This document shows, one piece after another, positions 35,951 through 45,134 of a DNA stretch of 64,000 nt. The notes beneath the pieces were generated by a model that was not told the origin of the DNA, ran no database searches, and saw only the letters and a program-made list of their open reading frames with translations. The translations under genes and the position numbers were made by a program. Every line of letters begins with the position of its first letter. The stretch's first letter is position 1. Source of the stretch: Paraglaciecola sp. MB-3u-78. Lineage in GTDB: Bacteria > Pseudomonadota > Gammaproteobacteria > Enterobacterales > Alteromonadaceae. Location of the stretch: NCBI RefSeq assembly GCF_002835935.1, contig NZ_PJCF01000003.1:248001-312000 (forward strand), written 5' to 3'.

Positions 35951-38284
35951 TTAGGTGCCGGTTATATTCTTACAGAATTTCAGCAGTATTTCTTCCAATG
36001 ATTCTCTGGAGTAAGGTTTTCCTAAATGCGCATTCATTCCAATCTCATGATAGTGATCTATTTCTTTTTGCATGACGTTGGCTGTGAGTGCGACGATCGG
36101 CAGTTCCTGTATCGTAAAATGTTGTCTGATAATACGCGTCGCCTCCAACCCGTCCATCACTGGCATTTGCACATCCATAAGGACCATGTCATATCTGTTC
36201 TTTTGAACTTGTTCTACTGCTTGTTGACCGTCTTCTGCAATATCCACGCGTACCGACATCACTGACATCATTTCAGTAGCAACAATGCGGTTAATTTCAT
36301 TGTCTTCAACCAATAAGATACGAGTATCGGACAATTTGGGTCTCGATTTTTCTTGGTTGTGCAATTTATCAGGCCCTGAATCTATGCCACATCTTATTCT
36401 ATCTAAAAGAGCGAGCGCTAATTCTTGCTGGGTAATAGGTTTATGCAAACACAGACAATCCGGGTGGTTCGCAAGGTCTGTACGTAAATCTTTAGAATCA
36501 TAGGCAGTGAATACAAATATATGTTGAGGCTTGTTTGGCTTAGCTTTCATGCTTTGAATGAGAACAAGACCACTAACATTCGGCAGTTTCCAATCCACAA
36601 GAGCAAAGTCAAACGTCGTTTGTTTCACTTCTTTTATCGCTGCTGCTGCATGGCTGACTGCAACAACCTTCAGCCCCAAGTTCTTTGCCATGGTTTGGGT
36701 TATATCTAAGGTAAGTGAGTTGTCTTCTACTATCAGCAATGTCATTCCGTGCAATAGAATTAAGTCTTTGTTTTCGTTTTCCAAATTGATGTTAATTGCC
36801 TGACGATATGGGATCCGCATACTAAATGTCGATCCCTTGCCAAGTGCACTCTTAACATTAATGTGGCCTTCCATCATTTCAGTCAATAGCTTACAAATGG
36901 CTAAGCCTAATCCTGTGCCTCCATACTTTCGAGTAGTAGAGGTCTCAGCCTGAGTAAAACGAGAAAACAAGCGAGTTTGTTGAGTGTCAGTCAGACCAAT
37001 CCCCGTGTCAGAGACAGCAAACTCAACCCATTGTGTATCACCTGCCGATTTAATTAGATTGGCCTTAAGCACCACATGGCCTTTGTCAGTGAACTTTATT
37101 GCATTGGACATCAAGTTAAGAAGAACCTGTCCAACTCTTATGGGGTCACCATTGAGGTGAGACGGAAAATCACTTGAGATATCAAATACCAGCTCAATAT
37201 TTTTGTCTGCGGCACTCTTGGAGAGTATGGTTTTTATGTTTGAAAAGAGTTCTTGAACGACAAAGTCCACTTGTTCCAAAGTGAGGTTTTTTGACTCAAA
37301 CTTAGAAAAATCTAATATATCATTGATGATGGTCAGCAATGACTTGGCTGAAAATTGCAAATTTTCAATATAATGTTTTTGAACAGAGTCAAGCTTAGTA
37401 CTTAAACACAGGTCAGCTAAGCCGATGATGCCGTTCATAGGCGTTCTAATTTCATGTGACATATTGGCCAAAAACTGGTCTTTGGTTTTTGTGGCTTGTA
37501 ACACTTGTGATGACTGTTGCTTTAGCGCAAATGTGAGGCGAATTAATGCCGTCAGGAAGATACAAAAAATTGAAACAATACTTAACATTAAGTACAGACT
37601 GTATTTACCTTCGCTTATTTTTATTTCTGTATAGGAAAAAGTCACATGGCTAAGTAATTGGCCTGCGGCTGGGTGAGACTGAATCTCTTTCAGTAAATGA
37701 TAAGCAGGCATCTCATTATCGATGACAAATTCAAAATGCTTTCGCAGCATGTTCCATTGAATTTCGGGGCTTTCCAACAAGCGAAGGTTGTTGTCATATT
37801 GGTCGATTAACCCGCGCAAGTTTTTGGCACTATCCACATCGGGTTCGTTCATGAAAGCCATTGTACTAGCGACGATGCGATTGCTTTGTGATTGCTGGAG
37901 TTCAGTGCCTAAAGCCGAGTTCTTTTGAAATTCGTTAATTAGGCGTCCTGAGGTTTTTAGCATTGTGACAAGCTGCATATATTCAGATATGAGCTCATCG
38001 AGCCCATTTAGTTGATTCTGCAGGCTGACGGATAAGCTTGAACGTAGTATCAAACGCTCAGTCTGCATTTGCAGCTTTGCATGATTATCAAAATGTTGAG
38101 TGATAGCGTAATCGGCCAGTAATGTTTCAACTATTAGGTCTGACAATACATGTTGAAGTTTGACTGCAGAATCCAGATGTTGCTGCGATTGTTTATTTTC
38201 TCGTTGAAGATCAATGAATGCCATGGAAGATAAAACAAATAGTACCAAAAATAGTAATTCTATCGCGTACTTTGCCTTACTCAT
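35951..38284 (-). CDS. Hybrid sensor histidine kinase with two receiver domains
   Basis: About 777 residues. An N-terminal transmembrane helix (12-30), a helical periplasmic sensor region (about 35-220) and a second helix (about 232-255) lead to the kinase. The phospho-accepting His is in FLANMSHEIRTPMNG; ATP-binding boxes are LNLMSNAIKFTDKG, DTGIGL and YGGTGLGLAI. Two receivers follow: the first with LIVEDNS and ALVDWKLPNVSG, the second with LLVEDNE and VLMDVQMPVMDG. No Hpt or DNA-binding domain is present, so output needs a separate partner. The gene overlaps the end of the upstream peroxidase gene. A start five codons earlier (38299) is possible. Confidence 0.93.
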   Translation of the reverse strand: MSKAKYAIELLFLVLFVLSSMAFIDLQRENKQSQQHLDSAVKLQHVLSDLIVETLLADYAITQHFDNHAKLQMQTERLILRSSLSVSLQNQLNGLDELISEYMQLVTMLKTSGRLINEFQKNSALGTELQQSQSNRIVASTMAFMNEPDVDSAKNLRGLIDQYDNNLRLLESPEIQWNMLRKHFEFVIDNEMPAYHLLKEIQSHPAAGQLLSHVTFSYTEIKISEGKYSLYLMLSIVSIFCIFLTALIRLTFALKQQSSQVLQATKTKDQFLANMSHEIRTPMNGIIGLADLCLSTKLDSVQKHYIENLQFSAKSLLTIINDILDFSKFESKNLTLEQVDFVVQELFSNIKTILSKSAADKNIELVFDISSDFPSHLNGDPIRVGQVLLNLMSNAIKFTDKGHVVLKANLIKSAGDTQWVEFAVSDTGIGLTDTQQTRLFSRFTQAETSTTRKYGGTGLGLAICKLLTEMMEGHINVKSALGKGSTFSMRIPYRQAININLENENKDLILLHGMTLLIVEDNSLTLDITQTMAKNLGLKVVAVSHAAAAIKEVKQTTFDFALVDWKLPNVSGLVLIQSMKAKPNKPQHIFVFTAYDSKDLRTDLANHPDCLCLHKPITQQELALALLDRIRCGIDSGPDKLHNQEKSRPKLSDTRILLVEDNEINRIVATEMMSVMSVRVDIAEDGQQAVEQVQKNRYDMVLMDVQMPVMDGLEATRIIRQHFTIQELPIVALTANVMQKEIDHYHEIGMNAHLGKPYSRESLEEILLKFCKNITGT

Positions 38285-39296
38285 TGCTAACCAGCTCATG
38301 TTTGATACCGGTGAAGCTATGGAGTAATGCGACCAAGTCGTCTACATCCTCATCACTGAGCTGTCTGCCAAGTTGCGCTCTGGCCATTATCTTTACGGCC
38401 TCTTTCAGACTCACGATTGAGCCGTCATGAAAGTAAGGGGAAGTTAACGCGATGTTTCTTAATGAAGGTACCTTGAATACATTCCTGTCTTTTTCTTGTT
38501 GGGTGATTTCATATCGCCCCTCGTCTAATAACAGGTGACTGGGTACCGAGTCTACCCGTCCTAACTTTTGAAATAAATTACCACCAATATTGCGGCCTTG
38601 GTGACAACTGACACACCCAAACTGTTGAAATTTCAGCCATCCTCTTTGCTGTTGCTCGGTCAGCGCTGAATTGTCTCCTAAAAGGTATTGATCAATGGGC
38701 GCATTCGGCGTAATTAATGTTTGTTCATAAATGGTCAAGGCTTGGAGAATATTTTCAGACGTGATACCTGAGCTACTAAGCTCGTCAAAGGCCACGCGAA
38801 ATTCGTCGTACTGCTTTAATTTTTGAATAATGGACTGCAGTGACGTACCCATTTCAAGGGGGTTTGTTATTGGTCCGAGCGCCTGATGAGCAAGTGTTGG
38901 ACTACGGCCATCCCAAAATTGTCGGAAATTAAAGGTGGCATTGAGTACCGTTGGGGAATTACGTGAGCCGGTTTGATTATTGATACCTGTTGAAACGGGA
39001 AATCCATCGTCACCACCGAAATCCACCAGATGGCACGATGAGCAAGATACCGTGTTATCTCCAGACAACAAAGGGCTGTGAAACAAAGCCTTACCCAATA
39101 TAGCCCAATTGACATCATACGTGAGTGATGTGGGTATAGGTTGGATCGGGCCATCTACACTTATGTTTTGGTATGTTGTATCTAATCTTGCGGTTGTAGA
39201 GCTGGTATCAGATAAAGGAAGCAGGTAATAGAAGAAAACTAATATGCCACAAGCCAGCAATGCTGATGATAATGTTATGAAGTAACGTGCCTGCAT
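38277..39296 (-). CDS. Di-haem cytochrome c peroxidase / MauG family
   Basis: A 339-residue protein with an N-terminal signal/anchor helix and two c-type haem sites, CSSCH and CVSCH. Typical family segments are ALFHSPLLSGDNTVSCSSCH, GSRNSPTVLNATFNF, FWDGRSPTLAHQA, KVPSLRNIALTSPYFHDG and the C-terminal DVDDLVALLHSFTG. Relatives reduce H2O2 in the periplasm with electrons from small cytochromes, or oxidise protein residues (MauG). Its stop overlaps the start of the histidine kinase, so the two are translationally coupled, which suggests that the kinase senses a related redox signal. Confidence 0.9.
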   Translation of the reverse strand: MQARYFITLSSALLACGILVFFYYLLPLSDTSSTTARLDTTYQNISVDGPIQPIPTSLTYDVNWAILGKALFHSPLLSGDNTVSCSSCHLVDFGGDDGFPVSTGINNQTGSRNSPTVLNATFNFRQFWDGRSPTLAHQALGPITNPLEMGTSLQSIIQKLKQYDEFRVAFDELSSSGITSENILQALTIYEQTLITPNAPIDQYLLGDNSALTEQQQRGWLKFQQFGCVSCHQGRNIGGNLFQKLGRVDSVPSHLLLDEGRYEITQQEKDRNVFKVPSLRNIALTSPYFHDGSIVSLKEAVKIMARAQLGRQLSDEDVDDLVALLHSFTGIKHELVSNE

Positions 39297-39914
39297 CTAA
39301 ACTGCTATGTCAATTTATCAGATTAACTTAGCCTACACGACAATCTGTAGGAAAAAAAGAGAAGAGCATAGGTAGAATAAAACGTCATTTTTTATAAAAT
39401 GACAATACATGATGCGACATATTTTCCATATTGACATCTATTTTATATTCTTAAGGGAGTGAAAGTCGGCTATTTTTCGTCTATTAATCAACTGTTTCTA
39501 CATAATTCAGAATTCAAGACAAGCACCTCCCACTGTTGTGCAAACCAGTTTTGTTTATGATGATGAACTGCTTTTATTCAAACAGACTTATCTGAGGCCA
39601 AGTTTGATTAATCGCATGATGATTTTGCGCTCAATATAGTCTGATAGTTCGAATTCTCTTACGTCGGCTTTAGGTCGATTTAAGCCTTTTCTAGACTAGA
39701 ACCTTATGTCGGCTTTTGGCACAAACTTCCCAGTCAGGCTTAACACTCGACTGACCGCTTTTAGGCACATAGCTGCCAGTCAACCCAGTCCATTTCAAGT
39801 TCCGCAAGTGGCATAAACTTATAGTTCGACCACTACAATTCCTATGTCTGCTAGCTCAGTAAACTGGCTCTCAAAATTCAATGTGTCGCACTAAAAACTA
39901 AAATTTGCAGTTTT
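39297..39914. other. Intergenic region with promoter of the peroxidase operon and degenerate repeats
   Basis: No gene seen. A perfect hairpin/operator-like palindrome GTCATTTT-TTAT-AAAATGAC lies at 39384-39403, about 90 bp upstream of the peroxidase start. From about 39,645 to 39,790 there are degenerate tandem units such as TGTCGGCTTTTGGCACAAAC and GACCGCTTTTAGGCACATAG followed by CTGCCAGTC. Confidence 0.55.
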
Positions 39915-41146
39915 ATAGGCTAGGGCGTTTTCACTTTCATTTTTCTATACATGCGAAACTACCCAAGCCCATTTTTGTTGCTTTCTGCTTAGTTCTCAGT
40001 AATCTGCCAAACCGACACTGTACCGCTAACTTCATTACCGATAATAACTAAAGCGTTACCTGTTGGGCTATTGGTAGCATCAACAAACGTCATGCCTTCT
40101 GGGCCGCTGTCACCCTCTATGTTGCCACCTTCGGTAAGACCGCGGTTAATCACATAATCCACAAACTTAGTAGCATAAGGGTTGGTGACATCGTAAACAA
40201 AAATGCCGCCCATACGCTCTAAACCAATAAACGCATAGGTTTTGTCGCCTACTTGCCCTACTGTTAATGCTTCAGGCTCTGGACCTTTATTTGCAGAACG
40301 AGAGTCTCCTTCATTTTTGTCGTTGTTGTTATTAAAAGTATTGCCATGGATAGAAGCAGTAATGCGCTCAAAGTCATCACCCGAATCAAACACCACTAGA
40401 CCATTACTGTCCCAGATAGTGAATGAACGGGCACCATAGGCGTAAAGCGCTTCATATTTACCATCATTGTCACTGTCACCTAACTCTTCTGTCACGGTTA
40501 AACGCCCTAGAGGATAAGCAGTGAAATCAAAATCTCTTGGGTCATCACCGGCTATGGTGTCCAGATTAGAGCCGAGTTCATAATTAAGGCGGCGGGCTTG
40601 AGTTTCTTCGGTGAAAGACAAACAACCATCAACTTGGTCAAAGTCTTGGCCACCTGCTGCATCGCATAAGTCTTGGTCTTGTTCGCCGTTTGCATTTAAG
40701 GTGTCGAAGAAATACTCCCTTGCATCACCTTCGTTTGCGGTCAACAAAAAGTGAGCGTCTTTCCACTGATATGAGGCGATGGTATCAGGCATGTACATAC
40801 CGTACAGGTCCTCATATTGACCAAAACTCACTGTACCATCTTCCATGCCATCTATCTGATAGCTACTCCAGTCTTTAAAACCAAGCCCAATCACTTTTAC
40901 ACTGTTGTCGGTTAAATCAATAATGGCTAAACCGTTGTTTTCTTGAAGTGTGACGTAGGCAACTTCATTGGTAGTAGTGATGTATTCTGGCTCTAAATCT
41001 TGCGCCACTGTTGTGGTGATCAAAGTGCCATTGATAGTACGACCTGATGGATTAGGGAAGTGCATGCCCTTAGCTTCAAGCTCAGCTTGTTTGCCGTTAT
41101 AGTCAGAGAAGCTGATAGTGGTTGATGTGTCGCTGGGCATATCGTT
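39915..41146. repeat. 1,232-bp direct repeat, copy 1
   Basis: Matches 46323-47554 with a constant offset of 6,408 bases. Encoded proteins are identical throughout and every stretch compared by eye was identical in DNA. It carries the 3' part of a choice-of-anchor I gene plus 74 bp beyond its stop. It ends abruptly at ATCGTT, five bases before the first copy of the transposase-element end. Confidence 0.93.
39989..41146 (-). pseudogene. 5'-truncated, promoterless copy of the choice-of-anchor I lipoprotein gene
   Basis: Encodes about the last 385 residues of the 618-residue protein at 46397-48253, starting at NDMPSDTSTTISFS and ending SGTVSVWQITEN. Signal peptide, lipobox, collagen-like stretch and the first third of the domain are missing. 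A reading frame can be extended a few codons into the junction (MTPYPF), but it lacks export signals and the Pho-box promoter, so it should be silent or non-functional. Confidence 0.9.
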
Positions 41147-41151
41147 AAAAG

Positions 41152-41476
41152 GATAGGGGGTCAAGTTGCTTGATTAATAAGACTAGAAGAGGATAGGGGG
41201 TCAAGTTGCTTGATTAATAAGACTATGGGTTCTACGCTTTATGTATGCCAAGACCTCAACGAATTGAATATGAAAATGCTTTTTACCATGTAATGAATCG
41301 TGGCAGGGAGCGGCACACGATATTCCATGGAAAGAGGATAGGGGGTCAAGTTGCTTGATTAATAAGACTAAGAAGATAGGGGGTCAAGTTGCTTGATTAA
41401 TAAGACTATGGGTTCTACGCTTTATGTATGCCAAGACCTCAACGAATTGAATATGAAAATGCTTTTTACCAAAGAA
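41152..41476 (+). repeat. Four nested truncated copies of the element's left end
   Basis: Copies begin at GATAGGGGGTCAAG and have lengths of 34 (41152-41185), 139 (41192-41330), 34 (41337-41370) and 96 bases (41375-41470), before the full element starts at 41477. All are identical to the element's own left end as far as they go. The linkers (before copy 1: AAAAG; then GAAGAG, AAAGAG, AGAA, AAAGAA) consist only of purines. Confidence 0.93.
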
Positions 41477-41529
41477 GATAGGGGGTCAAGTTGCTTGATT
41501 AATAAGACTATGGGTTCTACGCTTTATGT

Positions 41530-42510
41530 ATGCCAAGACCTCAACGAATTGAATATGAAAATGCTTTTTACCATGTAATGAATCGTGGCAGGGAGCGGCA
41601 CACGATATTCCATGGGGATGAATATTATCTCTGCTTTTTGGAAACACTTACACAGGCTCAGCTACGTTTTAAATGCATTGTTCATGCTTATTGCCTGATG
41701 GGAAATCATTACCATCTTTTGATTGAAACACCCAATGCAAACCTAGGCAGAGTTATGCGGCATATTAATGGTGTGTATACTCAGCGCTACAATCGCCTAC
41801 GTTTAACTGACGGACCGTTATTTAGAGGACGTTATAAAGCTATTTTAATTGATCACGACGCTTACCTTTTACAACTGTCCAGGTACATTCACCGTAATCC
41901 TATCGAGACAAAAGAGCCCTTAGTAGCACGATTAGAAGACTATCCTTGGTCAAGTTATCCGGCATACATTGGCAAGGTGAAACCTACTGATGTGCTTGAA
42001 CGCGAGACAATCTATAAGATGTTAGGTCACAAACAACAATATAAAGGTTATAGCGATTTTGTTATGCAAGGTATTGATAAAGAAACAGAAATGTTTCATC
42101 GTAAAGGCAACATGGCAGCTATTTTTGGTGATAAAGCGTTTAAAGAGTGGGTTTACGAAGAACTTTTGCCCGAGTTGGGCGCAGAGAGAAAAAGTCGGGT
42201 TGTACAGCCGGATTTGACGATGCAACAAGTGACTGATGGTGTTGCCGCTTATTACAAGACAAATACAAAAGATATGCTAAAAATCAGTCGAGGCCCGCAA
42301 ACAGAAAATGAAGCACGCAAAATTGCGATGTATTTATGTCAGGAGTTAGCAGCGGCAAAGCTGAAGGAGATAGCAGATTATTTTAATCTGAGCCACGCAG
42401 GTTCAGTTAGCTTTATTACTCATCAAATTAGGCAGAAAAAACGAGTAAACAAAAGATTCCGTCGTACTGTAGAGGGGTTGATTAAAAGTCTTATTAATCA
42501 AGCAACTTGA
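41530..42510 (+). CDS. RAYT / TnpA-REP Y1 transposase with DnaA-like C-terminal domain
   Basis: A 326-residue single-strand transposase. The N-terminal Y1 domain (about 1-150) has the HUH metal site in MGNHYHLLIE and the probable catalytic Tyr in LSRYIHRNP, followed by the RAYT-typical DYPWSSY. The C-terminal part (about 225-326) resembles DnaA domain IV (ARKIAMYLCQELAAAKLKEI, then ADYFNLSHAGSVSFI), a likely DNA-binding tail. It starts 53 bases inside the left end and its stop codon TGA lies within the right terminal repeat (ACTTGACCCC), so the gene fills the element. The frame is intact; activity is plausible. Confidence 0.9.
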   Translation: MPRPQRIEYENAFYHVMNRGRERHTIFHGDEYYLCFLETLTQAQLRFKCIVHAYCLMGNHYHLLIETPNANLGRVMRHINGVYTQRYNRLRLTDGPLFRGRYKAILIDHDAYLLQLSRYIHRNPIETKEPLVARLEDYPWSSYPAYIGKVKPTDVLERETIYKMLGHKQQYKGYSDFVMQGIDKETEMFHRKGNMAAIFGDKAFKEWVYEELLPELGAERKSRVVQPDLTMQQVTDGVAAYYKTNTKDMLKISRGPQTENEARKIAMYLCQELAAAKLKEIADYFNLSHAGSVSFITHQIRQKKRVNKRFRRTVEGLIKSLINQAT

Positions 42511-42704
42511 CCCCTAATTTCCTAATTACTCATCAAATTAGGCAGAAAAAACGAGTAAACAAAAGATTCCGTCGTACTGTAGAGGGGTTGATTAAAAGTC
42601 TTATTAATCAAGCAACTTGACCCCTAATTCTAGCATATTAATCATTAATCAAGCAACTTGACCCCTAATTCTAGCATATTAATCAAGCAACTTGACCCCT
42701 AATT
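42415..42704 (+). repeat. Original and three further copies of the element's right end
   Basis: A 105-bp segment (42415-42519, the 3' end of the transposase gene plus terminal repeat) is repeated exactly at 42525-42629. Two shorter 27-bp copies follow at 42644-42670 and 42678-42704. Each ends CTTGACCCCTAATT. Linkers are TCCTA, CTAGCATATTAATC and CTAGCAT. Confidence 0.93.
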
Positions 42705-43799
42705 CTCAACAAGGAACGGGAAAAAACCGTATTAACCTTCCCGGTTATTACCGTGGCAATGTTAACCGACAATGGTCAGTGTAAAGACCAACAATTTGCC
42801 AATGAAATGGCGCAGCAACTGGCAGCGGGAAACTCATTTTTTGTTTATCAATCTGATAACGCTGACTCACTGGCTTCATGTTGCCGCCTGCGCAATGAAA
42901 TCAGCGACAATACGTTTTCGTATTCACTCGGTGCCGGTGGCGTTGCCACCGGGTCAATCAATGTTATTACCATTAATATGAATCGCCTGGTACAAGATGG
43001 CCGGGATATGGCGACTGAGATCACTAAGATCCATCAGTACCAAGTGGCTTATCGTAAGTTGATGGAAGAATACCAAGCGGCCGGTTTACTTACTGTTTAC
43101 GATGCGGGCTTTATCTCGCTGGACAAACAGTTTTTAACCATAGGCATAAACGGCATGGTTGAAGCCGCTGAGTCACAAGGGATCACCGCCAGTAATAATG
43201 ACGAATACATTAATTTTGTGCAGCAGCACTTAAAAGTCATTTTTGACGCCAATAAAGCGGCCAAAGCAGAGTATGGCTATATGTTTAATACCGAGTTTGT
43301 ACCGGCTGAAAATCTAGGGGTTAAAAACGCTAAATGGGATAAACAGGATGGCTATTTTGTGCCTCGGGATTGTTACAACTCTTATTTCTACGTGGTAGAA
43401 GATGAGCAGTCTAATTCTTTAGATAAATTCCAGTTACACGGCAAAAAATTATTGGATTATCTGGATGGTGGTTCGGCTTTGCATTTGAATCTGGAAGAAA
43501 AACTCGATCAAGGCGGTTATCTAAACTTACTGAATATTGCAGCAACAACCGGCTGCAATTATTTTTGTGTAAACGTAAAAATCACCATCTGCAACCAGTG
43601 CGAAACCCTAGACAAACGCACTTTGGACTGTTGCCCCAATTGTGGCAGCAAAGACATTGACTATGGCACCCGTGTTATCGGCTACTTAAAACGTGTCTCA
43701 GCCTTCAGCAGTGGGCGGCGCAGCGAGCATAAGTTGCGGCATTACCATCGTCAGCCTGGGGCAACGAATAAAGACAGCAACAAGGCCAATCAAGTATAA
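42702..43799 (+). pseudogene. nrdD: N-terminally truncated class III ribonucleotide reductase (nrdD)
   Basis: The frame enters directly from the transposon end and reads LNKERERKTVLTFPVITVAMLTDNG, an internal NrdD motif. It continues through YGYMFNTEFVPAENLGVKN to a C-terminal zinc site (CNQCETLDKRTLDCCPNCGS) and the glycyl-radical region TRVIGYLKRVSAFSSGRRSE. Only about 365 C-terminal residues remain; the N-terminal part with the allosteric cone and much of the barrel is gone. A GTG at 42753 could start translation but could not make a working enzyme. The activase gene nrdG does not follow. Confidence 0.88.
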
Positions 43800-43827
43800 G
43801 GTTGGTCTTGTTAGTGGTGAGCAGACA

Positions 43828-44208
43828 TTAGCTCAATAAAATAGGTTTAAAGTGAGCCAAATAAAAGATGCCGGTTAAAAGCAGCAGCGCAACAATGGCA
43901 GCTAAGGTGCGAATTAAAACACTAAAAGTCACTTTTAATGCGACAAACCCCATCAATATATAGCCCAAAAGTAATATTATCTTAATGCCTAACCATTGAT
44001 GCAACAAAGGCTGCCATGGTCCTAACGCTAACAAAACAAACGCCAATACCAGCAAAAGTGTATCGTTAATATGCGGTACATGACGCCAAACACTGGTTCG
44101 CCAACCTGGCTTGCCTGACATGTCCAAGACTAGCCTCGAAACAAATAGGCTGGCACTCAACAATGCACAAGTAATATGCATAAATTTAACGGTTAAATAA
44201 AATTCCAT
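43828..44208 (-). CDS. SirB2-family inner-membrane protein
   Basis: A 126-residue membrane protein with four helices. It starts YLTVKFMHITCALLSASLFVSR and contains HVPHINDTLLLVLAFVLL and LGIKIILLLGYILMGFVAL, matching SirB2-type proteins. It is convergent with the nrdD remnant (gap 28 bp) and appears intact. Function is poorly known. Confidence 0.75.
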   Translation of the reverse strand: MEFYLTVKFMHITCALLSASLFVSRLVLDMSGKPGWRTSVWRHVPHINDTLLLVLAFVLLALGPWQPLLHQWLGIKIILLLGYILMGFVALKVTFSVLIRTLAAIVALLLLTGIFYLAHFKPILLS

Positions 44209-44536
44209 CTCAGCGCTTATAAATAAGGAAATTCAGTTAAGGAGCATAAAGCAAATTTTATCAACAGGACATATGGGTGAAGCCCAAAAGGGCAAGAGGA
44301 GCTGTTTGAGGTTGCTCTTGGCAACTTGAGGCTTTGTACTCTGCGCAAAGGAGGTAGGTCAACTACTCCCTTATGGTTAACTCTTTTAATATCATATACA
44401 TAAGACTAATCCACCGACCTATGAGGGTATAATAGGTGCATATTAAAGCCCCGCTAATGTTTGCCTAAACCATAGTTATCATTATGGGCTGCAATTGATA
44501 CAAGATGGCATGCGGCCATTAAATTAGGACCCTCAA
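44209..44536. other. Region upstream of the mog pseudogene
   Basis: No gene found. It contains a small hairpin GTTGC-TCTTG-GCAAC near 44,314-44,330 and A/T-rich sequence before the mog start. Nothing else could be supported. Confidence 0.4.
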
Positions 44537-45063
44537 ATGCACACAAAAGTAGCAAAAATTGGCATAGTCAGCGATCGAGCTAGCGCTGGGGTGTCTGAAG
44601 ATATTTCCAGTCAAGCCATCAGGGAGACTTTAGACCAATACCTTAGCAGGGACTGGCAAGCTGAATACCGTCTGATCCAGATGAACAAGATACAATTGAA
44701 CAAACTCTGATTGAACTAGCGGATCTTCATAGTTGTTGTTTAATTATAACCACAGGCCTAACAGGACCAGCTAAACGTGATGTTACTCCTGAAGCAACAG
44801 AAGCAGTTTGCGACCGCATTATGCCAGGTTTCGGAGAATTAATGCGCACTGAGTCTTTAAAATATGTGCCTACTGCGATTTTATCCCAACAAATGGCGGG
44901 TCTGCGGCAAGACAGTTTGATTGTTAATTTACCGGGAAAACCCAAAGCCATACGCCAATGTCTAGATGCGATATTTCCGGCCATCCCTTATTGCATCGAT
45001 TTAATGGACGTCCCCTACTTAGAATGTAATACACAAGTGATCACGGCATTTAGACCCAAATAG
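44537..45063 (+). pseudogene. mog: Frameshifted molybdopterin adenylyltransferase (mogA/moaB family)
   Basis: The first frame reads MHTKVAKIGIVSDRASAGVS to about residue 49, where a base is missing near 44,683 (CTGATCCAGATG; a third C would restore LIPDEQDTIEQTL). The second frame then encodes ELADLHSCCLIITTGLTGPA through to PYCIDLMDVPYLECN and AFRPK. This is a whole Mog-type protein of about 175 residues apart from the shift. The active-site loop reads TGLTGPAKRD instead of TGGTGPAKRD, a second sign of decay. The intact enzyme adenylates molybdopterin for molybdenum cofactor. Confidence 0.87.
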
Positions 45064-45134
45064 TCAAAAAAATTTCATTAACACTGAATAGATGCTCTTG
45101 CTCAATATTTACCTTTTACAGGATGACAACCACA

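Larger units (their letters stand above)
41152..42704 (+). mobile_element. REP-associated tyrosine transposase (RAYT) element with nested multiple ends
   Basis: The core element starts near 41477 and ends near 42519. Its ends are a 28-bp perfect inverted repeat beginning GGGGTCAAGTTGCTTGATTA, with an internal hairpin TCAAG-TTG-CTTGA next to a G-tetrad, the layout of a REP sequence. Upstream there are four extra truncated copies of the left end, and downstream three extra truncated copies of the right end. The left side abuts a truncated choice-of-anchor gene and the right side a truncated nrdD, so the element sits at a rearrangement junction and not in one interrupted gene. Confidence 0.85.

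Noticed and set aside
40242-40439. Plus-strand ORFs inside both choice-of-anchor I copies
   Set aside because: They occur identically in both repeat copies and lie antisense to a clearly coding frame, so they are shadows.
41152-41476. Regularly repeated units resembling a CRISPR array
   Set aside because: Spacers are only 4-6 bases, repeat lengths vary from 34 to 139 bases, all units match the adjacent transposase-element end, and no cas gene is present.
41393-41578. A 61-residue ORF across the element-end copies
   Set aside because: It merely reads through repeated left-end sequence in a frame different from the transposase; its own protein sequence repeats itself because the DNA does.
42753-43799. 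Treating the nrdD fragment as a functional shorter enzyme
   Set aside because: The frame enters from the transposon end in the middle of a conserved NrdD motif, and the barrel and allosteric parts are missing.
44280-44430. Possible molybdenum-cofactor riboswitch upstream of mog
   Set aside because: There is a purine-rich segment and a small hairpin, but I could not match the conserved core of that riboswitch, and mog is not its usual target.
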